From Flavobacterium frigoris (GTDB lineage: Bacteria; Bacteroidota; Bacteroidia; Flavobacteriales; Flavobacteriaceae), in contig NZ_FOFZ01000003.1 in NCBI RefSeq assembly GCF_900111075.1, positions 62,001 to 126,000 of the forward strand: 64,000 nt of DNA, written 5' to 3'. The notes beneath the pieces were generated by a model that had not been told where the DNA came from, made no database searches, and worked only from the letters and a program-made list of their open reading frames with translations. Positions 18,477-28,518 of the stretch are shown here, piece after piece. Made by a program: the position numbers and the translations under genes. The first letter of the stretch is position 1, and each line of letters begins with the position of its first letter.

Positions 18477-18624
18477 ACGGTCTCGCATTGATCCTTACTG
18501 TTTAACCGTATAAACTTTCGCTTGCCTATGATTTAAAAAAAGAATCTCTACTAAATGCCTGTGCTGTCTTGTTCTTTATTTTGAATTAGTAAAAATGCAG
18601 TACAGGCTATTAAAACAAAAAAAA

Positions 18625-18663
18625 TGGCCCTCTAACTCTTCTTGGCGGTTGACTAGAGGACCA
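18625..18663 (+). promoter_or_regulatory. hairpin in the susC leader
   Basis: TGGCCCTCTA (18625-18634) pairs with TAGAGGACCA (18654-18663), ten bases with one mismatch, 42 bases before the susC start. No T-run follows, so it is more likely a mRNA leader structure or binding site than a terminator. Confidence 0.45.
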
Positions 18664-18704
18664 TTGCTAACAAAACTAACGTTTCAATTAACTAACCCAA
18701 TATT

Positions 18705-21700
18705 ATGAAAAAAAAATCATTTTACAAGGGTGGATTGGCTTTTTGGTACCTGATTGTATTTGGGTTCCTAATCTCCTACACCCCTGCTTTATCAAAAACT
18801 GCCCTGAAGCCAATTCAGTATTCGCCGCAACAAAACCAAATAAGCGGCACCATCACTGATGGTACAGGACCTTTAGTTGGCGTAACCATAACTATAAAAG
18901 GACAACAAAAAGGAGCTATCTCTGACTTTGACGGGAAATTTACTATCAATGCATTACCCAACGATAAGCTTATTTTTAGCTTTATGGGCTTCAAAACCCT
19001 AACTATTCCTGTTGATGGACGCTCTATCTTAACTATTAGTATGCAAGAAGATGCGACTTCACTACAGGAAGTCAAAATTAATGCGGGCTACTATTCCGTT
19101 AAAGAAAGCGAACGTACTGGAAGTATCGCTAAAATTACGGCAAAGGATATTGAAAAACAGCCTGTGACTAATCCGTTAGCAGCCATGCAAGGACGTATGT
19201 CTGGCGTCAATATTACACAAGCCACAGGAGTACCTGGTGGTGGCTTTACTATCCAAATTCGTGGGATTAATAGCATCCGTGCCGAAGGCAACGAGCCACT
19301 ATACATCGTGGATGGCGTGCCTTACAGCTCGCAATCGCTGGGTTTCAGTTCCGCTTCTTCAGGTATACTTGCGGGTACTACCAGTCCATTAAACGGTATT
19401 AATCCATCTGACTTAGAAAGTATAGAAGTACTCAAAGATGCAGATGCAACCGCTATTTATGGATCTCGTGGTGCTAATGGTGTTGTCCTGATTACTACCA
19501 AAAAAGGCACAGCAGGAAAAACAAAATTTAACTTAAATGCCTACAGCAGCTTTGGAACACTAACCCGTACACTCGATTTAATGCATACGGACCAATACTT
19601 GTCTATGCGCCGTGAAGCTTTCTCAAATGATGGGATCACAACCTATCCTGGTTATGCCTATGACGTCAATGGAAAATGGGATCAAACAAGGTATACCAAT
19701 TGGCAAAAAGAACTAATTGGAGGGACTGCAACAACCAATAATCTACAGGCTAGCTTATCTGGAGGCAGTTCTGGAACCCAATATTTAATAAGCGGTACAA
19801 TGCACAAGGAAACCACCGTTTTTCCAGGAGATGCAAAGTACGGTAAAGGGGCGGTACATACCAGCCTGACTCACAGTACTGAAGACGGTCGTTTCAAAAT
19901 AAACCTTTCAGCAACTTATACTGCCGATAAAAACATACTTCCCCCATCTGATTTTACCTACAAGGCAGCGGTTCTTGCTCCTAATGCACCCGCTTTGTAT
20001 GATGCAAATGGAAATCTAAACTGGGAAAAAAATTCCTGGACCAACCCTCTAGCTACCTTAAATGGAAGATATACTGCTACTACCGCTGCGTTGATTGCCA
20101 ATACATTGCTATCCTATCAAATTTTAGAGGGTTTAGAATTAAAAACGAGCCTAAGTTACACCGATAACCGAGTAGAGGAAAGTCGCATCAATCCATCTAC
20201 AATGTATAATCCTGCGTTTGGAATTGGTAGTGAACGTTCTACTCTCTACCTAAACAATGCATCAAGCCATTCATGGACAATTGAACCACAACTAAGTTGG
20301 CTAAAAAAAATAGGTAAAAGCGAGATTAATATCCTTGCAGGAGCTACTTTTCAGGATCAAAAGTCCAGTCAGTTAGCACAAACAGGCTCGGGGTTTCCCA
20401 GTAACGGTTTGATATATAATCTTGCCGCCGCATCGCGCTTAAGTATTTCAAGCAACACCTTTTCTGAATATAAATACCAAGCTTTTTTTGGCCGAATTAA
20501 TTTCAATTATAAAAGCAAATACATCCTAAATGCAACGGGCAGACGCGATGGTTCCAGCCGATTTGGACCTGATAACCGCTTTGCTAATTTTGCCGCTGTT
20601 GGTGCCGCTTGGGTATTCTCAAAAGAATCCTTACTTGATACTAGTACCTTTCTTAGCTTTGGAAAACTTAGAGCTAGCTATGGAACCTCTGGAAACGATC
20701 AAATTGGCGATTACCAGTTCTTAGACACCTATGATGTTACAGGAAACAATTATAATGGTATCATCGGACTCCAGCCTTCGAGACTATTCAATCCTAATTT
20801 TGCTTGGGAAACGAATAAAAAATTAGAAATTGCTATAGAATTAGGATTTGTTAACGATCGTGTTTTTTTAAGTACAGCTTATTACCGCAACCGATCTTCT
20901 AACCAATTAGTAGGTATCCCATTAGCAGGAACTACAGGGTTTTCTTCCTTACAAGCCAATCTAAATGCAACAGTTCAAAATTCGGGATTAGAACTGGAAT
21001 TACTAGTCGAACCATTCCGCTCTACAAACTGGAATTGGACTTCGAATTTCAATCTAAGTCTACCCACGAACAAGTTGTTGGAATTTCCTAATCTAGAAAG
21101 CTCTCCCTACGCTAATAGATACCTAATTGGACAATCTATTAGTATTCAAAAAGTATATCACTATACAGGAATCAATCCACAAAACGGACTGTATTCTTTC
21201 GAAGATTATGATAGTGATGGACAAATTAGTAGCCCCAACGATCAGCAATGGGTTGAAGACAATGCTCCCAAATGGTTTGGAGGTTTTGCAAATCAATTAA
21301 GCTATAAAAATTGGTCCATGGATTTCTTATTCCAATTTGTAAAACAAAAAGCACGAAATTATTTATACAACACTTCTTGGGCTGGAGATATGGTCAATCA
21401 ACCTATAGCTATAGAAAACCATTGGCCGGTGGATGGATCAAACTCTCACACGCAATTGTATACTACTGGAGAAAATGGAGAAGCGCTCGATGCTTGGTCT
21501 TCTTACAGCAATAGTAGTGCAACAATCAGTGATGCATCTTACATCCGTTTAAAAAGTGTTAGTCTATCGTACACAATTCCTACCAAAGGATCGGCTATTA
21601 ATACTGCTAGAGTCTATTTACAGGCACAAAATCTACTGACTTTTACGAACTACAAAGGAGCAGATCCTGAAAACCAATCTTCCTTTTTCATAGCACCATT

Positions 21701-21737
21701 GCGTCAGATCTCATTGGGTGTGCAACTGGGTTTATAA
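18705..21737 (+). CDS. SusC/RagA-type TonB-dependent outer membrane transporter
   Basis: A 1010-residue protein with a hydrophobic signal segment (residues ~10-30). A CarboxypepD_reg-like domain follows at ~45-110 (ISGTITDGTGPLVGVTITIKG, then SDFDGKFTI). The plug has the family hallmarks at ~155-265 (AMQGRMSGVNI, IRGINSI, PLYIVDGVPY, SIEVLKDADATAIYGSRGANGVV), then the 22-strand barrel with C-terminal ISLGVQLGL. It forms the import channel with the SusD-like lipoprotein encoded next. The operon continues with an S9 peptidase and no glycoside hydrolase, so the cargo is more likely a peptide than a glycan. The leader holds a stable hairpin, and a structured element and an HTH gene lie upstream. 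Confidence 0.95.
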   Translation: MKKKSFYKGGLAFWYLIVFGFLISYTPALSKTALKPIQYSPQQNQISGTITDGTGPLVGVTITIKGQQKGAISDFDGKFTINALPNDKLIFSFMGFKTLTIPVDGRSILTISMQEDATSLQEVKINAGYYSVKESERTGSIAKITAKDIEKQPVTNPLAAMQGRMSGVNITQATGVPGGGFTIQIRGINSIRAEGNEPLYIVDGVPYSSQSLGFSSASSGILAGTTSPLNGINPSDLESIEVLKDADATAIYGSRGANGVVLITTKKGTAGKTKFNLNAYSSFGTLTRTLDLMHTDQYLSMRREAFSNDGITTYPGYAYDVNGKWDQTRYTNWQKELIGGTATTNNLQASLSGGSSGTQYLISGTMHKETTVFPGDAKYGKGAVHTSLTHSTEDGRFKINLSATYTADKNILPPSDFTYKAAVLAPNAPALYDANGNLNWEKNSWTNPLATLNGRYTATTAALIANTLLSYQILEGLELKTSLSYTDNRVEESRINPSTMYNPAFGIGSERSTLYLNNASSHSWTIEPQLSWLKKIGKSEINILAGATFQDQKSSQLAQTGSGFPSNGLIYNLAAASRLSISSNTFSEYKYQAFFGRINFNYKSKYILNATGRRDGSSRFGPDNRFANFAAVGAAWVFSKESLLDTSTFLSFGKLRASYGTSGNDQIGDYQFLDTYDVTGNNYNGIIGLQPSRLFNPNFAWETNKKLEIAIELGFVNDRVFLSTAYYRNRSSNQLVGIPLAGTTGFSSLQANLNATVQNSGLELELLVEPFRSTNWNWTSNFNLSLPTNKLLEFPNLESSPYANRYLIGQSISIQKVYHYTGINPQNGLYSFEDYDSDGQISSPNDQQWVEDNAPKWFGGFANQLSYKNWSMDFLFQFVKQKARNYLYNTSWAGDMVNQPIAIENHWPVDGSNSHTQLYTTGENGEALDAWSSYSNSSATISDASYIRLKSVSLSYTIPTKGSAINTARVYLQAQNLLTFTNYKGADPENQSSFFIAPLRQISLGVQLGL

Positions 21738-21753
21738 CATAAAAATTAACAAG

Positions 21754-23151
21754 ATGAAATATTACAGACAAATACAAGTTGGATTAATAGCTGCTTTAAT
21801 AGTTATTATTTGCCTTTGGCTTTTTAGTTGCGATAGTTTTACTGAAACGGATCTCCCGAAGACGCAACTAATCAAAACTGCGGTTTTTCAAGATGTAAAA
21901 ACAGCTACCGCAGCTCTTTCCGACTGCTATGCACAAATGCGAGATTACAGCATGATTTCAGGGAATTCTGATGGACTTTCCAGTCTGTTAGGAAATTATG
22001 CGGATGAATTAACTTACTACGGGGTTAGTGACTCCCCCTTACAAAACTTCTATTCCCATACACTGTTACCTTCCAATAGTGGGGTTTCCGTTTTATGGAA
22101 TTCTAGCTACAATCAAATTTACGCTGCAAACGCTATAGTAGAAGGTGTAGATAATTCAACAGCGATTACAGGAGATAATCGAAACCGCTTGAAGGGAGAA
22201 GCGCTATTTATCCGCGCTTTTATACACTTTAATTTGGTAAACTTGTTTGGAGATATTCCCTATATCACCAGTACCGATTATAAAATAAACACTATGATTT
22301 CAAAGCAGACCCAAGCAGACGTCTACAACCAAATTATAGCAGACTTACTAGAAGCAAAAGAGCTATTACCCGAGTCGTATACTTCCGCTCAACGAATCCG
22401 TCCCAATAAATATACCGTTTCGGCCTTACTGGCTAGAGTATTTTTATATACGGAAAACTGGCAGTTAGCTGAAAATGAAGCGAGTGTTATTATCAATAAA
22501 ACAGCCCTTTACCAGTGGCAGGATAACTTGGATTTAGTTTTCTTGAAAGACAGTCCTTCCACGATTTGGCAATTGCATCCTGGTGTTGCGGGCTTAAATA
22601 CAATAGAAGGTCGAACTTTTATTTTTACTAGTGCGCCGCCAAATATTGAAGCTATAAGTCCGGACTTACTCAATGCCTTTGAAACTGGAGATCAAAGAAA
22701 AAATCAGTGGTTGGGTAGTGTGAATGATGGAACAGACACCTATTATTTCCCTTTTAAATACAAGCTCGATACGAATTCAGGAACATCTCAGGAGTATTCC
22801 ATTATTTTTAGATTAGACGAGCAATACTTAATTCGAGCTGAAGCTAGAGTACATTTAGGAAAACTAGCTGAAGCCAAAAACGATATCAATAAGATAAGAC
22901 AAAGAGCAACTTTAACAAATACGAGTTCTAGTACTCCAGAGGAACTATCACAAGCTGTCTTACAGGAGCGAAGAGTGGAATTGTTTACTGAATTCGGGCA
23001 CCGTTGGTTTGACTTAAAACGTACTGGAAAAGCTGGTACTGTTTTGAGTGTAATTAAACCAGCATGGAAAGATAGAGATAATTTACTTCCACTACCTGCA
23101 TCTGAACTTTTAGCAAACAGTCATTTACTACCTCAAAATCAAGGATACTAA
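21754..23151 (+). CDS. SusD/RagB-type surface lipoprotein
   Basis: The start is placed at the ATG 21754 (MKYYRQIQ); the longer frame back to 21718 begins with GTG inside susC. A signal segment is followed by the lipobox LWLFSC, so the mature protein is anchored through Cys27. TPR-like helices (ALFIRAFIHFNLVNLFGDIPYI) and the C-terminal RRVELFTEFGHRWFDLKRTGKA are hallmarks of SusD proteins. It forms the lid of the SusC channel and binds the cargo at the cell surface. It lies 16 bases after susC and 3 bases before the peptidase gene, an obvious operon. Confidence 0.92.
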   Translation: MKYYRQIQVGLIAALIVIICLWLFSCDSFTETDLPKTQLIKTAVFQDVKTATAALSDCYAQMRDYSMISGNSDGLSSLLGNYADELTYYGVSDSPLQNFYSHTLLPSNSGVSVLWNSSYNQIYAANAIVEGVDNSTAITGDNRNRLKGEALFIRAFIHFNLVNLFGDIPYITSTDYKINTMISKQTQADVYNQIIADLLEAKELLPESYTSAQRIRPNKYTVSALLARVFLYTENWQLAENEASVIINKTALYQWQDNLDLVFLKDSPSTIWQLHPGVAGLNTIEGRTFIFTSAPPNIEAISPDLLNAFETGDQRKNQWLGSVNDGTDTYYFPFKYKLDTNSGTSQEYSIIFRLDEQYLIRAEARVHLGKLAEAKNDINKIRQRATLTNTSSSTPEELSQAVLQERRVELFTEFGHRWFDLKRTGKAGTVLSVIKPAWKDRDNLLPLPASELLANSHLLPQNQGY

Positions 23152-23154
23152 ATT

Positions 23155-25794
23155 ATGAAAGACACTATATTATTAATCAAAAAGCATATGATTTTACTTC
23201 TTTTTTTATTGGGATCTGTAACTATATGGGGACAGATTTCAGTAAAAAGAAAAGTTTCTCCTGCTGATTACAGCCAATGGAGTACACTTAACTCCGAGAA
23301 ATTAGCTGCTGATGGTCTGTGGGTGAGTTATAATCTGTCGTATGATTCAGGAAAGGATACTATTATTGTACAGCAAACTTATGGTAGCAAAAAATATACT
23401 TTTCCTTTAGCAACAGACGAAAATTTCAGTCGAGATGGAAAATGGTGGGCTGCAATAGCACCCGAAAAAGGACTTGGGATATTGAATTTAAAAACTGGAA
23501 AATGCCAATGGACTGCAGATGTTGAATCGTATGAATTTCTAGCAAATGGTAAATATTTGGCTTTCCTTAAAAAAACAGGACTGGAACAGGAACTCTGTAT
23601 TCTGAATTTGGGAACTGGACAAAAATATAATGCAAAAGACATTGCGGAATATCGTTCTAGTCCTAATGGGAAAATCGCGGCTTTTATAACAAAGCAACAA
23701 AACGCCGTAAAATTAATTTGGATTGACGACTACTTTCGTACTTCGGAAATAATTCAGAGTTCCGCAAAACGCTTTAAAAACTTGATTTGGAATAAAGAGG
23801 CAAATGCACTGGCTTTTTTACAGGAACTCCCGCAGGATCAATACCAAGGAACCAATCACAAACTGTATTTCGTCAATCATATGGATGGGGTTCCCAACCT
23901 GCATATTCTGGATCCCTTACTTGCTGAAGATATACTTAAGGGGCTGAAAATTGTAACACCGCCAGCAAAAAACCCTTTGGAGATGGCAACGGATGGCAAA
24001 AAGGTTTTCTTTTATACAACCGCTCCGAAATTGGAAAGCAAGGACAAGGAAATCGTACAGGTATGGGATGGTGCAACACCATGGACCTACCCTAGCCAAA
24101 AGAATTCAGAAAGCTGGCAATACAATTCCAAAATGGTAGTGTGGTGGCCCGAGGAAAACAAATTATTTAATATAGGAACCGATGAGTTTCCAAAAACGCA
24201 GTTAATGGCAGATGGAAATTATGCTTTAAACCATAATCCGCTGCAATATGAACCACAGTATGAAATTGCCAGTCCTGTTGATTATGTACTAACAGATGTG
24301 CGTACTGGACAAAGCAAAAAAATACTGGAAAAACAGATCCGAAAATATGATTTTATCAAGAGTTCCGGGTCCGGAAATTTCATCAACTATTTTAAAGAAA
24401 AGCATTGGTGGGTTTACAATATTAAGGAGGATAGCCATATCAATCTGACATTGCCTTTGGGAATCCCCATAGATGAGGTGGATTATGATTGTGGAGGCAC
24501 TGCCCCGCCTTACGGAAGTCCGGGATGGTCAGTGGATGAAAAATATCTGATTGTTTATGATCAATATGATATTTGGTTATTGTCTGCCGATGGAAAATCA
24601 CAAAAAAGAATAACACAAGGCCGTGAAAAACGTATTCAATACAGAATCGCAGAGGACAGCTATACGGATTCACTGTTGTTAGGAAATGCGGTATTGAGTG
24701 GGAATAAATTTGACCTGTCTAAAGGGTTATTTGTGGAAGCTATTGGAGAAGACAAATCTTCAGGCTATTTTTATTGGCATCCAGAAGGAAATATAAAAAA
24801 AATGGTGTATAAAGACCGAATGATAGATCACTTGATAAAGGCAGAACAATCCGCAAGCTACATATACAGAGAACAGTCTTTTAAATTATCCCCAAGATTG
24901 ATGTTTAAGACTGAGAAAGAGAAACAGCCAAAAATTTTGATACAAACCAACTTACAACAGAACCATTTTGATTGGGGGCATAACGAACTGATTTCGTATA
25001 CCGACTCTAGAGGGACTCCACTACAGGGAGTGTTATACTATCCGTCCAATTTTCAAAAAGGCAAACAGTACCCCATGATCGTACATATTTACGAAAAACA
25101 ATCGAATATTCTACATCATTATTTCAATCCAGCAGAAAATGCAATAGATGCATTTCCTCTTACCAATTACACTTTGGACGGTTATCTTGTTTTATATCCT
25201 GATATAGCGTATCAAGTAGGTGAACCCGGTAAATCAGCTGCGGATTGTGTAGTAGCAGCAGTAAAAACAGTGACTGCAAAAGGGATAGTAGAAGAGCAAC
25301 ACATTGGATTGACGGGAGCCTCATTTGGCGGTTATGAAACAGCTTATATTGTGTCGCAAACCAATATTTTTGCTGCAGCGGTAGCAGGTTGTCCACTTAC
25401 CGACTTTGTAAGCCAATACCTTAGTCTGGATGGTGCCGGCGGTACTACTAGGATGTGGAGATACGAATCGCAGCAACAACGCATGGGAGTTTCCCTCTTT
25501 GAAGATTATCAGGGATACATTGAGAACTCAGTTGTAGCACAGGCTGCAAAAATCAACACCCCATTATTAATATGGTCTGGCCTGGAGGATACAATGGTAA
25601 GTTGGACGCAAGGACTCGAACTGCATTTAGCCTTGCGTAGGCTTCAAAAGCCAAACCAATTTTTAGTATATCCAGGAGAAAACCACTCCTTTTTAAAACG
25701 GGAGACAAAAAATGACTTGACACAGCGTACCAAAGAATGGTTCGATCATTATCTTAAGGAGAAACCATTTAGAGATAATTTGAGTAGCAATTAA
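23155..25794 (+). CDS. S9 family (prolyl oligopeptidase-like) peptidase
   Basis: An 879-residue exported enzyme with signal segment LLLFLLGSVTIWGQ (residues ~14-28). An N-terminal beta-propeller (~40-600) is followed by a C-terminal alpha/beta hydrolase. The triad is visible as S723 in GASFGG, D812 in GLEDTM and H844 in ENHSF. The family trims short peptides whose size is limited by the propeller. Coupling to a SusCD pair with only 3 bases between genes points to degradation of imported or surface-captured peptides in the periplasm. The operon ends at a 14-bp hairpin. Substrate preference cannot be read from sequence. Confidence 0.9.
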   Translation: MKDTILLIKKHMILLLFLLGSVTIWGQISVKRKVSPADYSQWSTLNSEKLAADGLWVSYNLSYDSGKDTIIVQQTYGSKKYTFPLATDENFSRDGKWWAAIAPEKGLGILNLKTGKCQWTADVESYEFLANGKYLAFLKKTGLEQELCILNLGTGQKYNAKDIAEYRSSPNGKIAAFITKQQNAVKLIWIDDYFRTSEIIQSSAKRFKNLIWNKEANALAFLQELPQDQYQGTNHKLYFVNHMDGVPNLHILDPLLAEDILKGLKIVTPPAKNPLEMATDGKKVFFYTTAPKLESKDKEIVQVWDGATPWTYPSQKNSESWQYNSKMVVWWPEENKLFNIGTDEFPKTQLMADGNYALNHNPLQYEPQYEIASPVDYVLTDVRTGQSKKILEKQIRKYDFIKSSGSGNFINYFKEKHWWVYNIKEDSHINLTLPLGIPIDEVDYDCGGTAPPYGSPGWSVDEKYLIVYDQYDIWLLSADGKSQKRITQGREKRIQYRIAEDSYTDSLLLGNAVLSGNKFDLSKGLFVEAIGEDKSSGYFYWHPEGNIKKMVYKDRMIDHLIKAEQSASYIYREQSFKLSPRLMFKTEKEKQPKILIQTNLQQNHFDWGHNELISYTDSRGTPLQGVLYYPSNFQKGKQYPMIVHIYEKQSNILHHYFNPAENAIDAFPLTNYTLDGYLVLYPDIAYQVGEPGKSAADCVVAAVKTVTAKGIVEEQHIGLTGASFGGYETAYIVSQTNIFAAAVAGCPLTDFVSQYLSLDGAGGTTRMWRYESQQQRMGVSLFEDYQGYIENSVVAQAAKINTPLLIWSGLEDTMVSWTQGLELHLALRRLQKPNQFLVYPGENHSFLKRETKNDLTQRTKEWFDHYLKEKPFRDNLSSN

Positions 25795-25800
25795 AAACAA

Positions 25801-25832
25801 CAATGCTGGATTTTAAAAAAAATCCAGCATTG
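25801..25832. terminator. bidirectional hairpin between convergent genes
   Basis: CAATGCTGGATTTT pairs perfectly with AAAATCCAGCATTG (14 bp, loop AAAA). It lies between the stops of the peptidase and the DUF6520-like gene and can serve both. T-runs beyond the stem are weak. Confidence 0.65.
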
Positions 25833-25865
25833 TATTACCAATAAATATTGGCTTAAGAACGGTTA

Positions 25866-26129
25866 TTAAATTTTTTTAAATAGCGCATCCGGACAATCGG
25901 TTCCCTCAGCATTCAGACGGTAAAGCTGCTGACCACTAGAGGTACACATTTGCGGATTTGGAACTGTTGAGCACTTTACGTTTGTTTCCTGACAGGAAAT
26001 AGGAAGACGTCCATTAACATCAATTGTGCTGCTTAAATTAGAACTTGAAACATTGTTAGCGAAAGCTCCCGCAATCGCAAAAACAACTACTGCAATGGGA
26101 AATCCCATTTTTAAAAAATTTGTTTTCAT
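25866..26129 (-). CDS. DUF6520-like small secreted Cys-rich peptide
   Basis: The start is set at ATG 26129 (MKTNFLKMGFPIAVVVFAIAG); the longer frame to 26231 would need a TTG. The 87-residue product has a clear signal peptide cleaved near FANN. The mature part carries the pattern C-x(6)-C, VPNPQMC and a final CP, four Cys in all, as in the DUF6520 family common in Flavobacteriia, often in several copies. Function is unknown. It follows the MauE/DoxX-like gene by about 98 bases on the same strand, so its disulfides may depend on that partner. It converges on the SusCD-peptidase operon, which could handle a peptide of this type. Confidence 0.75.
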   Translation of the reverse strand: MKTNFLKMGFPIAVVVFAIAGAFANNVSSSNLSSTIDVNGRLPISCQETNVKCSTVPNPQMCTSSGQQLYRLNAEGTDCPDALFKKI

Positions 26130-26227
26130 AATACTAAAATTAAAAGTTAATGATCTACTCTTTTTTACAGGTTTTCGATCGCAATCCTGATACTGCGCAG
26201 TATATTTTAATTTCTTTTTAATAAAGA

Positions 26228-27760
26228 TCAAGGTGCGTCTACAATCTTCGATTCCCTTGGTTGATAAGCATTAGTCCGTATCTTATATGTAACGATAGAA
26301 TAATCGTATAGGGCTACAAAAACATCCTCAACTACCCTAACATCAGTCATTTTTTGATTTAGAAGATTAGGAACATAAAAACTAAATAAATAAGTTTTTT
26401 TCAAAAAATCATAAACATCAATTATGGATGATTTGTCCCACATCTCTTCTGTTTCATAACGCCCCATTAGACCGGCTTGAACAAAAAGATAATTACCAAA
26501 AGTTGCTGTTCTTTTATTTACTATGATTGGAGGAGCACTTAGCTTACTTTGATTTTTTGAATGAATAGTAGTTACTTTAATTTGCGCTCGACTAATTTTA
26601 TCAACAGTATGACCTCGATGTACTAAATTTAAGCTATCATCACATACGAGATACTCATTGCGATAATAGTAAGTATAAAGGACTTTTTTTAATTGCTCAT
26701 TATAAATTAAATTACCATCGGTATCAAAAACACCATCAATTTGCTTTTCCAATAGCTGCGGTGCTAATCTTACTTTAATCACATCATTAATTGTTATAGT
26801 TCCTAAAACATTTTCATGATTTTTACTGCTTACTGAACGAATAGCAAAAGACTCCTTATTTATTGGCTCTCCTTTAACAAAATAAACTTTATCGTACATC
26901 CATAAACTGGCTTTCCAATCGGTAAGATTACCTCTAAAGATGCAAGGAACGGTACCGTCCATCAAATAAAAATACGGTGGTTGGACACGTACTTGTACAG
27001 AACGAAAAGGAAGGTTAGATTTGGAAAGTCTTATAACATAACTTTTTTTCGTTTGTAACCCAATGTCGATTACTATGACATGAAGTGGTGCCTCATAATT
27101 ACCTAGATAAACTTTGTTCTTCTCGATTCCAGCAATATAGAAGGACGGATGTTTTAAATCTAATTCATTAATTTTTGTAACTGGATGATGCGGAAAACGA
27201 CGAATAAAGTTGTTGCGATGATGAATAATATCTTCCGATAATACAAAAAGTAAAACTACAACAGCAATACTGCTCAATAAGGTGATAGAGACCGTTCTAA
27301 AAGTTCTATTATACTGATTCTTACTACCAACATATTTTGGGTTAAATAGTAACAGCATTATACCAGTAAATGCCAGTAGAACGAATAAAATATTAAACAC
27401 CAAATGCTCAGTCCAATCTAAATTTTCAAGTATTCCTCCACAAGAGCAAGGAATAGAAGAACTATAATTCAAGATAATGATAATGTATGTAGTAAACATA
27501 ATCATTAGGCTAAAAGCTGCAAATAGTCCTACTAACCGATATCTTGGAATTAGCAGTGTCAAGGCTATCAAAATTTCTACAATTGGAACGCCCCAGGATA
27601 CCCATCCTGCAAAAGCACTTAACAAGGGAGACTGTCCCAGCTGCACCTCAAAGTTTTCAAAATCCAATAATTTACTCACAGCAGCATAAACAAAAAGCAG
27701 TATGTACAACAGACAAATTATCTCAATGATTCCATTCTTTATTGTTGCGCTTACTTTCAT
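26228..27760 (-). CDS. MauE/DoxX-like redox membrane protein with periplasmic domain
   Basis: A 510-residue protein. The N-terminal ~170 residues hold four to five membrane helices with the MauE/DoxX signature AAVSKLLDFENF and a Cys pair in PCSCGG (C105, C107), which is typical of proteins that pass redox equivalents for disulfide formation. The C-terminal ~340 residues are soluble with repeating strands (about 190-500), perhaps a beta-propeller or receptor-like domain. Such fusions recur in flavobacteria next to DUF6520-type peptides and SusCD genes. A TAATTTTG element on the minus strand (27888-27895) fits the -7 consensus and may drive it. Confidence 0.75.
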   Translation of the reverse strand: MKVSATIKNGIIEIICLLYILLFVYAAVSKLLDFENFEVQLGQSPLLSAFAGWVSWGVPIVEILIALTLLIPRYRLVGLFAAFSLMIMFTTYIIIILNYSSSIPCSCGGILENLDWTEHLVFNILFVLLAFTGIMLLLFNPKYVGSKNQYNRTFRTVSITLLSSIAVVVLLFVLSEDIIHHRNNFIRRFPHHPVTKINELDLKHPSFYIAGIEKNKVYLGNYEAPLHVIVIDIGLQTKKSYVIRLSKSNLPFRSVQVRVQPPYFYLMDGTVPCIFRGNLTDWKASLWMYDKVYFVKGEPINKESFAIRSVSSKNHENVLGTITINDVIKVRLAPQLLEKQIDGVFDTDGNLIYNEQLKKVLYTYYYRNEYLVCDDSLNLVHRGHTVDKISRAQIKVTTIHSKNQSKLSAPPIIVNKRTATFGNYLFVQAGLMGRYETEEMWDKSSIIDVYDFLKKTYLFSFYVPNLLNQKMTDVRVVEDVFVALYDYSIVTYKIRTNAYQPRESKIVDAP

Positions 27761-28016
27761 ATCTGTTCCTTTTTGGGTTAAACCGAATGAAGTTTAAATG
27801 TCCACCACTTTGAAGTTTCTCTGGATAAATATTTTAGAGTTTCAAAGTCTTGACGCTTATTTAAAACAATCATTCTTAAATACTTACCAAAATTACATTC
27901 CTTTTTTTCGAAACATGCTTTGAAAATCAATCCAAAATATTTAAAAATCAAGCCAATTTTCGAAAAAAGAACAGAAACAGCTATTACTATTAGAAACGCA
28001 GATGATTAAAACCAAA

Positions 28017-28053
28017 GAATGCCAAATACGCAGTATCCGCTTATTTGGCATTC
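28017..28053 (-). terminator. 12-bp perfect hairpin, terminator of the 28079 gene
   Basis: GAATGCCAAATA (28017-28028) pairs perfectly with TATTTGGCATTC (28042-28053). It starts 26 bases past the stop of the minus-strand gene at 28079 and is followed on that strand by a T-rich tract (TTTGGTTTTAAT). Confidence 0.65.
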
Positions 28054-28078
28054 TATTAGGTTCACTTAATATCACATG

Positions 28079-28372
28079 CTACTTCGTGGTTCCACTCAAC
28101 ACATTCAGTTTCTCACTTAGTTCTATCAGTCCGGCTTTTAATAAGCACTCCCCTCCTAACGACCGCAACTCTTCCAAATTTTCTTCAGGAACACTGGTCA
28201 ATAAGTTTGATGCTTTATCATCTATTTTAGTCAATAATCCACGTTCGATAACATGGTTTAATAACAATACATTTTTACGGGAGATTTTCAAATCAATCTT
28301 CACCAGCTCATTCATGCCAGGGATACTAAGGATCGTATCAAAAACCTGGGCTACATCATTTGTTGTTAGCAT
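28079..28372 (-). CDS. small conserved protein of a mobile element, unknown function
   Basis: A 97-residue, helical, soluble protein starting at ATG 28372. Sequence such as VFDTILSIPGMNELVKIDLKI and KNVLLLNHVIERGL has the look of small proteins often found beside mobilisation genes in Bacteroidota elements, but I cannot name a family. It lies head-to-head with the Toprim primase gene (147 bases between starts) and ends at a perfect hairpin. An overlapping 128-codon frame on the plus strand is low-complexity and rejected. A regulatory or replication-linked role is only a guess from position. Confidence 0.6.
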   Translation of the reverse strand: MLTTNDVAQVFDTILSIPGMNELVKIDLKISRKNVLLLNHVIERGLLTKIDDKASNLLTSVPEENLEELRSLGGECLLKAGLIELSEKLNVLSGTTK

Positions 28373-28518
28373 AATCTTCTCGTTTTAAATTAATATTTCA
28401 GTACTCCAAAAATAAGAAGCTTACTCCAATTTATCCCAGTCAAAATATGATGAGGATTGGTCAAGGGATTTAGCTTTTTTACTTTAGTAAGCGGAATCTG
28501 AATTATGAACCTGATAAA

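Noticed and set aside
28002-28388. 128-codon plus-strand frame
   Set aside because: It is the antisense shadow of the more protein-like 97-residue gene at 28079-28372 and covers its terminator hairpin; composition is Ser/Phe low-complexity.
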